Below are positions 26,198 to 32,233 of a stretch of DNA of 32,233 nucleotides, piece by piece. Both the position numbers and the translations under genes were made by a program. The notes below the pieces were generated by a model. That model saw nothing but the letters and a program-made list of their open reading frames with translations. It searched no databases and was not told the origin of the DNA. This DNA is from Thiobacillus denitrificans (GTDB lineage: Bacteria > Pseudomonadota > Gammaproteobacteria > Burkholderiales > Thiobacillaceae). Positions within the stretch are counted from its first letter, which is position 1. The number at the start of each line of letters is the position of its first letter. The stretch spans positions 102,647-134,879 of the forward strand of contig NZ_LDUG01000017.1 in the NCBI RefSeq assembly GCF_001530125.1, given 5' to 3'.

Positions 26198-28491
26198 CGA
26201 CCAAATCGCGCAGCAGCGCAAACAAACACAAAATTCCGGCGATTCGCCAGGCCGATCCGTTCTACGAGCGTGAAATCGAACGCTACGAGTCGCCGCTGCC
26301 GAGCCGCGAATACATCCTGCAACTGCTGACCGAGGCCGGTTGTCCGGTCGATACCGACGCCTTTGCCGATCAGCTGGAAATCACCGAAGCCGAGCGCGAC
26401 CTGTTCCAGCGGCGCCTCGGCGCGATGCAGCGCGACGGCCAGCTGATGCTCAACCGCAAGCGCCAGCTGTGTCTGCCGGACAAGCTGGACTTGATCAAGG
26501 GCCGTGTCGAAGGCCATCCGGATGGCTTCGGCTTTGTGGTGCCGGAAGAGGGCGGCGACGATCTCTATCTGTCGCCCAAGGAAATGCACCGCGTGCTGCA
26601 CGGCGACCGGGTGATGGTGCGGGTGGCAGGCCTCGACCGGCGCGGGCGGCGTGAGGCGAAGATCGTTGAGGTGCTGGAGCACGTCAACAAATTCGTCGTC
26701 GGCCGTTACTACCTCGAAGGCGGTGTCGGTTTCCTGATCTCGGAGAACCGCCGTATCAACCAGGACATCCTGGTGCCGGCCGAGCATGCGGGGTCTGCGA
26801 AGTCCGGCCAGGTGGTAACGGTGGAGATCATCACCCAGCCCGGCGCGCACAACGAGGCGATCGGGCGGGTGACCGAGGTCATCGGCAGTTTCACCGGCCC
26901 CGGCATGGAAATCGAGATTGCGCTGCGCAAGCACGATCTGCCCTATGTGTTCCCGCCGGACGTCGAGGCGCAGGCGTCCAGGCTGCCCGGCAAGGTGCAG
27001 GAAAAGGACATGGCCGGACGCGAGGACATTCGCCATCTGCCGCTCGTCACCATCGACAGCGAGACCGCGCGCGACTTCGACGATGCGGTGTACTGCGAGC
27101 CGCTCGGCCGCAGCGGCTATCGGCTGGTGGTGGCGATTGCCGACGTCAGCCATTACGTACAGCCGCGTGACGCGCTCGATAGCGAAGGCTTCAGCCGCGG
27201 CAACTCGGTGTACTTCCCGCGCCGCGTCATCCCCATGCTGCCCGAGGCGTTGTCCAACGGCCTGTGCTCGCTCAACCCGGAAGTCGACCGCCTGTCGATG
27301 GTGTGCGACATGCGCATCACCAGTACCGGCAGCGTCAAGGAATACCGCTTCTATCCGGCGGTGATCTATTCGCACGCGCGCCTGACCTACAACCAGGTAT
27401 GGGACTGGCTCTCCGGCGCGGCTGAGCCGGAGCAGAAACACGCTGCGATGATGCCGCACCTGCAGGCGCTGGATAAGCTGTTCCGCACTTTGCTGAAGGC
27501 GCGCGCCAAGCGTGGCGCAATCGACTTCGGTTCGACCGAAACGCAGATCAATTTCGACGACCAGGGCAAGATCAAGGACATCGTGCCGGTGATCCGCAAC
27601 GACGCCCACCGCATCATCGAGGAATGCATGCTGGCGGCCAACGTCTGCGCATCGGATTATCTGCAGGAGAACAAGCAACCCGCGCTGTACCGCGTGCACG
27701 AAGGCCCGACGGTGGAGAAACTCGCTGCGCTGCGCAGCTTCCTGGCCGAATTCGGGCTCGACCTCGGCGGTGGCGACAAGCCGCACGCCAAGGATTACGC
27801 TGAACTGCTGGAGAAAATCAAGCCGCGTCCCGATCATGGCCTGTTGCAAACCGTGATGCTGCGTTCGTTGAGGCAGGCGGTTTACAGCCCGGACAACAAG
27901 GGGCATTTCGGCCTGGCGTATGAGGCCTACACCCACTTCACCTCGCCGATTCGGCGCTATCCCGATCTGATGGTGCATCGCGGCATCAAGGCGGTGCTGC
28001 AGGGCGAGAAACTGCCCGCCAAGGGGCTGGCGGAAATCGGCACCCACTGCTCGATGACCGAACGCCGCGCTGACGATGCCACGCGCGATGTCGACGCCTG
28101 GCTGAAAACCTATTTCATGCGTGACCGCATCGGCGACGAATACAACGGCACGGTGAGCGCGGTCACCAGCTTCGGCATGTTTGTCGCAGTCGACGACCTT
28201 CTGATCGAAGGCCTGGTTCACGTGTCCGAACTCGGCCAGGATTATTTCCACTACGATCAGGCCAAACACATGATGCTCGGTGAGCGGACTGGCAAGCGTT
28301 ATCGCCTGGGCGACCGCGTCCGCATCAAGGTGCTGCGCGCCGACATCGAAACCAGCAAGATCGATTTCAGCCTGGTCGAACAGGACAGCTCTGCGCATGA
28401 CATGCAGCGCGCGTTCGAGCAATCGGCGCCGAAAAAGAAATCCGGCAAGCCCCGGACGGCGAAATCTAAAGCCGGTAGCAAGAAGCAATGA
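26191..28491 (+). CDS. rnr: RNase R, 3'-5' exoribonuclease
   Basis: 766 residues, the family's usual size. The start is a TTG at 26191; the family N-terminus (ADPFYEREIERYESPLPSREYIL) begins only ~20 residues on and the first in-frame ATG is at about codon 80, so a later start is excluded. It has an N-terminal helix-turn-helix and cold-shock domains, then the RNB catalytic domain with TIDSETARDFDDAV (D289, D295, D297, D298), an S1 domain from about 648 (YNGTVSAVTSFGMFVAVDD), and a basic Lys-rich tail. It degrades structured RNA. It overlaps rlmB by ATGA, the usual rnr-rlmB pairing. Confidence 0.96.
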   Translation: MSTTKSRSSANKHKIPAIRQADPFYEREIERYESPLPSREYILQLLTEAGCPVDTDAFADQLEITEAERDLFQRRLGAMQRDGQLMLNRKRQLCLPDKLDLIKGRVEGHPDGFGFVVPEEGGDDLYLSPKEMHRVLHGDRVMVRVAGLDRRGRREAKIVEVLEHVNKFVVGRYYLEGGVGFLISENRRINQDILVPAEHAGSAKSGQVVTVEIITQPGAHNEAIGRVTEVIGSFTGPGMEIEIALRKHDLPYVFPPDVEAQASRLPGKVQEKDMAGREDIRHLPLVTIDSETARDFDDAVYCEPLGRSGYRLVVAIADVSHYVQPRDALDSEGFSRGNSVYFPRRVIPMLPEALSNGLCSLNPEVDRLSMVCDMRITSTGSVKEYRFYPAVIYSHARLTYNQVWDWLSGAAEPEQKHAAMMPHLQALDKLFRTLLKARAKRGAIDFGSTETQINFDDQGKIKDIVPVIRNDAHRIIEECMLAANVCASDYLQENKQPALYRVHEGPTVEKLAALRSFLAEFGLDLGGGDKPHAKDYAELLEKIKPRPDHGLLQTVMLRSLRQAVYSPDNKGHFGLAYEAYTHFTSPIRRYPDLMVHRGIKAVLQGEKLPAKGLAEIGTHCSMTERRADDATRDVDAWLKTYFMRDRIGDEYNGTVSAVTSFGMFVAVDDLLIEGLVHVSELGQDYFHYDQAKHMMLGERTGKRYRLGDRVRIKVLRADIETSKIDFSLVEQDSSAHDMQRAFEQSAPKKKSGKPRTAKSKAGSKKQ

Positions 28492-29252
28492 GCGAGAAGA
28501 CTGCCGAAAAACACGCCGCAGAAAAACTCATCTACGGCTTTCATGCTGTGCTGGCGCGGCTGCGGCACGACCCGTCGGGCGTGCTGGAAATCTACCTCGA
28601 TCTCACGCGCCGCGATGCGCGCGCGCGCGATCTGGTGCATCAGGCCAAGGACAACCAGGTCAAGCTGGTGCAGGTTGAAGCCGACCGCCTGACCCGGCTG
28701 GTCGGCAAGGCCGCCAATCATCAGGGCGTGGTCGCGCGCGTCAAGCCGGTTGCGCTGACGCATTCGCTGGACGAAGTGCTGGAAAACATCAAAGGCCCGC
28801 CGCTGCTGCTGATCCTCGACGGCATCACCGACCCGCACAACCTCGGCGCCATCATGCGCTCGGCCGACGCCTTCGGCGTGCACGCCGTCATTGCCCCGAA
28901 AGACAACGCCGTCGGCATCAACGCCACGGTGGAAAAGGTCGCCTCGGGCGCCGCGGAAACCGTGCCCTACATCATGGTCACCAACCTCTCGCGCACCATC
29001 GAAGACCTCAAGGAACACAACATCTGGGTCATCGCCGCCGACATGGACGGCGACCAACCGCTGTCAGGTATTGACGCCAAGACCGGCATCGCCTGGGTGT
29101 TGGGCGCCGAGGGCTCGGGCATCCGCCGCCTGGTGAAGCAAAGCTGCGACCAGATCGCGCGCATTCCCATTAGCGGGACGGTGGAAAGCCTCAACGTCTC
29201 GGTGTCGGCGGCGCTGTGCTTGTATGAAACAGTGCGTCAGCGGGGCGTGTGA
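28488..29252 (+). CDS. rlmB: RlmB, 23S rRNA 2'-O-ribose methyltransferase (G2251)
   Basis: 254 residues. It begins with the small L30e-like substrate-binding domain (EKLIYGFHAVLARLRHDPSGV) and continues with a SpoU-type SPOUT methyltransferase domain showing the three motifs: NLGAIMRSADAFG (118-130), WVLGAEGSGIRRLV (about 203-216) and IPISGTVESLNVSVSAA (about 225-241). The enzyme methylates G2251 of 23S rRNA using S-adenosylmethionine. Its ATG overlaps the rnr stop, so the two are cotranslated. Confidence 0.96.
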   Translation: MSEKTAEKHAAEKLIYGFHAVLARLRHDPSGVLEIYLDLTRRDARARDLVHQAKDNQVKLVQVEADRLTRLVGKAANHQGVVARVKPVALTHSLDEVLENIKGPPLLLILDGITDPHNLGAIMRSADAFGVHAVIAPKDNAVGINATVEKVASGAAETVPYIMVTNLSRTIEDLKEHNIWVIAADMDGDQPLSGIDAKTGIAWVLGAEGSGIRRLVKQSCDQIARIPISGTVESLNVSVSAALCLYETVRQRGV

Positions 29253-29349
29253 CTTGGCTGAAGGCCCCTGGGCCCACGCATCGACCGAAATTGCCCGCAG
29301 GCATAGAATAGGCGCATTGCACGAAGGCGGCCGCCATGCTGCAGACCGC

Positions 29350-29438
29350 GTAGATTGGGCTGAATGAAATGAAGCCCAACGTATCCACCACATAGGTGGA
29401 CAAGCGCTAAAGTTGTTGGGCTTTGCAGCCCAACCTAC
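29350..29438. repeat. REPIN-like element of TTGGGCT-type hairpins
   Basis: The left unit (29350-29380) reads GTAGATTGGGCT...AGCCCAAC and the reverse complement of the right unit (29415-29438) reads GTAGGTTGGGCT...CCCAAC, so two related hairpin units face each other. A third hairpin, TCCACC-ACATA-GGTGGA (29384-29400), sits between. It fills most of the gap between rlmB (+) and ycaO (-). GTAGGTTGGGCT-type repeats are common between genes of beta- and gammaproteobacteria, from general knowledge. Confidence 0.75.
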
Positions 29439-29454
29439 ATGGGCTGCGAGGGAA

Positions 29455-29476
29455 GTGCGGGGGGCTAGCCCCGCAC
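29455..29476. other. Hairpin across the ycaO stop codon
   Basis: GTGCGGGG / CCCCGCAC, perfect 8-bp stem with a 6-base loop containing the ycaO stop. No T run follows on the minus strand, so it may protect the mRNA end rather than terminate. Confidence 0.45.
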
Positions 29477-31177
29477 CTTCCGATATGCCTCCAACAAGCG
29501 CTGGTGAATCGCGCTGCCCTCGAAGTTGCTGCCCAGCTTGGTCAACCCGAAAAACCGCTCATCCTGATTGAACAGCGCGAACGCCTGTTCCAGCGTCTCG
29601 CGGCCGTACATGAGGGCCAGGGCGGATTCGAAGGGGCTGGGGTCTTCGAGTTGGGTGAGGTCGGCGATGCAGCGGTACACCTTCAGACGCGCTTCACTGC
29701 GCTGGCCGTATTGGGCGATCCAGGTGCAACCTTCCCGGATCGCATTATCGTCGCCGATGGCGAGCGCGAGCAACAACTTCAACTCGCCGATGCGGAGATC
29801 GGTCCACGGCGAATCGGCATCCGGCGCCAGGCCGATCAGCACCGTGACCAGGCGGTCGTCTGCCAGTTCCAGTTCGACAATTTCATCCAGCAGCGCGGCG
29901 CATTCGTCGTCGGTCAGTTCGGGCAGACGCGCGAGCGCCGGGCGGATCAGATTGCCGACGCTGTTGTTCTCGAATTCGAGTTCCTCGACCGGGTAGATCT
30001 CGGAGACGCCGGGCACCAGGATGCGGCAGGCGTAGACGCCGAGATGGGTGAAGTCGGCGATGTAGAGGTCGTGGCCTTCGGCGTGCAGCGCATCGACCGA
30101 CCAGGCATAGTCCTCTTCGGTGGTGGTGCCGAAATTCCAGTCGACGAATTCGAAGTCGGGGGTGTCACGCAGGAACTGCCAGGAAATCACGCCGCTGGAA
30201 TCGACGAAGTGGATTTCCAGGTTCTGCGGGTCGGCGATTTCGGTGGCGTCGAAGCCGGGCGCGGGGAAGCCTGCCAGCGAATCGAGTGCGCGGCCCTGCA
30301 GCAGTTCGGTCAGCGCGCGTTCCAGCGCGACCTCGAAGCGCGGGTGCGCGCCGAAGCTGGCGAAGCAGCCTTGGTCGTGGGGGTGCAACAGGGTGACGTT
30401 CATCACCGGGTAGCGGCCGCCGAGCGAGGCGTCCTTCACCAGGATACCGAAGCCGGCTTCGCGCAGGCCGCGGATGCCGGCGGCGATGTGCGGGTAGCGC
30501 TCGATCACGGCCTCGGGCACGTCGGGCAGGCACAGGCCTTCTTCGATGATGCGGAACTTGATGTGGCGCTCGAAGATTTCGGCCAGCGCCTGGGTGCGCG
30601 CTTCCATCAGCGTGTTGCCGGCCGACATGCCGTTGCTGACGTAGAGGTTGCCGATGAGGTTGACCGGGAAATACACGGTTTCGCCGTCGGCGAGCCGCTG
30701 GTAGGGAATGGCGCAGATGCCGCGCGCGGCGTTGCCGGAATTGAGGTCGATCAGCTGGTCGGCGCGCACACCATTGTCCGGGTTGTAGTGGGCGTGCAGT
30801 TCGGGCGTGAGCAGTGCTTCCGGCCAGGCGTCTTCGTCTACTGTAAACCAGCGCTCGTCGGGCGTATGGGTGTATTCCCGTTCGGCCAGGGTCTCGCCCA
30901 GGTAGAAATGGGTCCAGAAATAATTGGTCGACAGCCGCTCGAAATATTCGCCCAGCGCACTCGCCCGTGCGGCCAGTTCGGAGGCACCCTTGCCGTTGGT
31001 GAACAGCAGCGGGCAGTCGCGGTCGCGGATGTGCACCGACCAGACGCTCTCCACCGGATTGAGCCAGGAGCGCTCCTCGATGTGAAAGCCGATCGCCGCA
31101 AGCTTGGACTGCAGGGTGGCGATCGACGCTTCGAGCGAGGCGTCCTTGCCGGGGATAAAATGTTCGGAGGTAGACAT
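29465..31177 (-). CDS. ycaO: YcaO, ATP-dependent cyclodehydratase-family protein
   Basis: 570 residues, close to the 586 of E. coli YcaO, which it resembles throughout: FIPGKDASLEASIA, IEERSWLNPVESVWSVHIRD, ASALGEYFERLSTNYF, GNLYVSNGMSAGNT, LAEIFERHIKFRIIEE, SFGAHPRFEVALERALTELL and DFTHLGVYACRILVPG. The Glu-rich motifs are the ATP/Mg sites of the YcaO fold, and a C-terminal TPR-like region follows (from about 440). In E. coli YcaO supports RimO-dependent methylthiolation of ribosomal protein S12; no rimO or peptide-precursor gene is in this window. The ATG at 31177 is chosen by alignment with the family start (open frame to 31210); no strong ribosome site is seen. It is divergent from the TPR gene. 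Confidence 0.94.
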   Translation of the reverse strand: MSTSEHFIPGKDASLEASIATLQSKLAAIGFHIEERSWLNPVESVWSVHIRDRDCPLLFTNGKGASELAARASALGEYFERLSTNYFWTHFYLGETLAEREYTHTPDERWFTVDEDAWPEALLTPELHAHYNPDNGVRADQLIDLNSGNAARGICAIPYQRLADGETVYFPVNLIGNLYVSNGMSAGNTLMEARTQALAEIFERHIKFRIIEEGLCLPDVPEAVIERYPHIAAGIRGLREAGFGILVKDASLGGRYPVMNVTLLHPHDQGCFASFGAHPRFEVALERALTELLQGRALDSLAGFPAPGFDATEIADPQNLEIHFVDSSGVISWQFLRDTPDFEFVDWNFGTTTEEDYAWSVDALHAEGHDLYIADFTHLGVYACRILVPGVSEIYPVEELEFENNSVGNLIRPALARLPELTDDECAALLDEIVELELADDRLVTVLIGLAPDADSPWTDLRIGELKLLLALAIGDDNAIREGCTWIAQYGQRSEARLKVYRCIADLTQLEDPSPFESALALMYGRETLEQAFALFNQDERFFGLTKLGSNFEGSAIHQRLLEAYRKVRG

Positions 31178-31200
31178 GGGAGACGCGCGGGGTGAGAGAC

Positions 31201-31219
31201 ATGACAGCATAAGCGATGC
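31201..31219 (-). promoter_or_regulatory. 19-bp sequence shared with the region before the RHH-like gene
   Basis: On the minus strand GCATCGCTTATGCTGTCAT lies 24 bases before the ycaO ATG and is identical to 18476-18494 (+). It contains the inverted repeat GCAT-CGCTT-ATGC and a TATGCT hexamer that could be a -10 box. Confidence 0.4.
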
Positions 31220-31285
31220 GTCAAGTGCGGCGTAAAATGATAGGCGTTGATCTCTTCAAGGGCAGCTGCACGCTGCGATTTTTCC

Positions 31286-31954
31286 ATGCCTGACCGTATT
31301 GCCGTGCTCCTGTTGCTGCTTGGCCTTGCGTTTGCCGCCCCGGTAGCGGCTGCCACGCAGACGTTTGGCCTGGCCGGTGATCAGGCGGCGCTTGCTGCGC
31401 GTTCGCAGGCCGAGTGGGTGCGCCAGGCACAGGCGCTGGAAAAGCGCGGCGACTGGCCGGGCCTGCTGGCGTGGGGCCAGGATTGGGCACAAGTTGATGC
31501 AAGAAATCCGCTGGCCTGGTTTGTTCAGGGGCGCGCGCTGGGCGAGATGGGGCGGCATGCCGAAGCGATTGCCGCGTATCGGCAGAATGTCCGGATTGCG
31601 CCCGGCGATGTTTGGGCGCGCAACAACCTGGGCAATGCCTACCGCGACAGCGGGCGTCCGCGCGAGGCGATGCAGGCGTACCGCGCGGCGGTGGAGATCG
31701 ACCCCGACTACACCCAGGCCTGGCACAACCTGGGGCTGACGTTTTATCTGAGCAAAGGGCAGGCGGGGGTGACGCAGGCGCTGCAAAAGCTGCAGGCCAC
31801 CGACCCGGCGCTGGCCGATGTCTGGCGCGCGCTCGCGATCGAGTATTCGATCACGCGCGACGCCCGGGTTGCACGTGAGGCGGTGCGGGTGCTGCGCGGC
31901 TTGAGCGATGCCGAACGCGCGCGCATGTTCGGCATCCTGTTTGCCGAGGGCTGA
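31286..31954 (+). CDS. Exported TPR protein, function unknown
   Basis: 222 residues from the ATG at 31286, which gives a clean signal peptide (MPDRIAVLLLLLGLAFAAPVAA); a TTG at 31247 in frame is a less likely start. After an Ala-rich helical part there are about three TPR units: NPLAWFVQGRALGEMGRHAEAIAAYRQ, DVWARNNLGNAYRDSGRPREAMQAYRA and YTQAWHNLGLTFYLSKG. TPRs mediate protein contacts, here probably in the periplasm. It is divergent from ycaO (109 bases between starts), with a TAAAAT hexamer near 31233 as a possible -10. No specific family recognised. Confidence 0.78.
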   Translation: MPDRIAVLLLLLGLAFAAPVAAATQTFGLAGDQAALAARSQAEWVRQAQALEKRGDWPGLLAWGQDWAQVDARNPLAWFVQGRALGEMGRHAEAIAAYRQNVRIAPGDVWARNNLGNAYRDSGRPREAMQAYRAAVEIDPDYTQAWHNLGLTFYLSKGQAGVTQALQKLQATDPALADVWRALAIEYSITRDARVAREAVRVLRGLSDAERARMFGILFAEG

Positions 31955-31988
31955 TTCGCATTAACAAAGCCCTAGTTCTACTGTGTTA

Positions 31989-32233
31989 TTAAACATTCAT
32001 GACCTGATTTGCTGATCTCCCGCAGCATGGACATTGCAGCAAGCCTTTTGCGATGGCAGCTGCGCGGCGGAAGCGCAATGTGGGGATCGAATTCTGGACG
32101 TGGCGTTGCATCGGTCGTGGCCCCGCGCGGGCGGAAACCTTCGGGTAGGGCAGGTTCCGCGAATTGGCCTGCGTTTTTTTTTGCTCCGGACAGACGTTCG
32201 CGCATCAAGAAGCCATACGCCGCAATGCACAGG
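31989..32233 (-). pseudogene. C-terminal remnant of a DDE transposase (IS701/IS4-like), frameshifted and cut by the window edge
   Basis: Reading the minus strand from the right edge, the first frame gives LCIAAYGFLMRERLSG and then FAEPALPEGFRPRG, text typical of the end of IS701-type transposases. The expected continuation, RHVQNSIPTLRFRRAAAIA and then LLQCPCCGR, is in another frame and stops at 31989, so one frameshift lies near 32105-32125. The rest of the gene is outside the window. The family name is a best guess from remembered sequence patterns. The inverted repeat of the element would be expected between about 31955 and 31988 but I could not identify it. Confidence 0.6.

Noticed and set aside
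26194..28488. A 764-codon minus-strand frame opposite rnr
   Set aside because: Same length as rnr in antisense and without motifs; GC-driven shadow.
29423..31195. A 590-codon plus-strand frame opposite ycaO
   Set aside because: Shadow of ycaO; it starts inside the REPIN-like repeat.
31978..32208. A 76-residue protein-coding gene on the minus strand
   Set aside because: The frame has no stop before the right edge and its first part reads as transposase C-terminus; it is better explained as a frameshifted remnant.

Overview
The window is a GC-rich chromosomal segment of a chemolithotrophic sulfur-oxidising betaproteobacterium, most like Thiobacillus or a close relative. Three things point there: a sox cluster in the order soxX-Y-Z-A-B, a cytoplasmic sulfite-oxidising soeABC set followed by rhd-tusA-dsrE2, and the betaproteobacterial housekeeping string hflX-hflK-hflC-DUF2065-hisZ-purA followed by rnr-rlmB. 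The species cannot be fixed from the sequence alone.

Layout. 1-2.6 kb: the end of a MoxR/Bat-type operon (vWA-TPR protein, partial, then BatD). 2.6-6.8 kb, minus strand: soxXYZA, a terminator, then soxB. 6.9-10.2 kb: a BepA-like M48 protease (minus), divergent moaC, an exported alpha/beta-hydrolase-like protein and a TlpA-type thioredoxin. 10.4-15.2 kb: soeA, a large inverted repeat, soeB, soeC. 15.2-16.7 kb: a REPIN-like repeat, a good sigma70 promoter, then rhd, tusA, an intrinsic terminator and dsrE2. 16.9-18.2 kb: a FadL-type porin. 18.3-19.8 kb: two terminators, a small ribbon-helix-helix-like gene and a NYN/LOTUS protein. 20.0-26.0 kb: hflX-hflK-hflC, a broken DUF2065 gene, hisZ and purA. 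26.0-29.3 kb: tRNA-Leu(CAG) (minus), then rnr-rlmB. 29.3-32.2 kb: a repeat element, ycaO (minus), a TPR protein (plus), and the frameshifted end of a transposase running off the right edge.

How the genes fit together. Periplasmic SoxAX, SoxYZ and SoxB would bind and hydrolyse thiosulfate on the SoxY carrier. No soxCD is present in the window, so carrier-bound sulfane sulfur would have to leave by another route. Rhodanese, TusA and DsrE2 are sulfur-transfer proteins of the cytoplasm, and SoeABC oxidises cytoplasmic sulfite to sulfate at the membrane quinone pool. This is the branched pathway typical of soxCD-less oxidisers. MoaC supplies a step of the molybdopterin synthesis that SoeA needs.

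The least ordinary parts are non-coding: a ~270-bp highly folded element with 32-bp terminal inverted repeats that splits the DUF2065 gene; a 134-bp inverted repeat with perfect 27-bp arms inside soeAB; two REPIN-like elements; a 22-bp perfect palindrome where HisZ ends early; a 19-bp sequence shared exactly by two distant upstream regions; and a consensus tRNA promoter whose -35 box lies in the first codons of rnr. I found no CRISPR array, rRNA, replication origin or recognised riboswitch.
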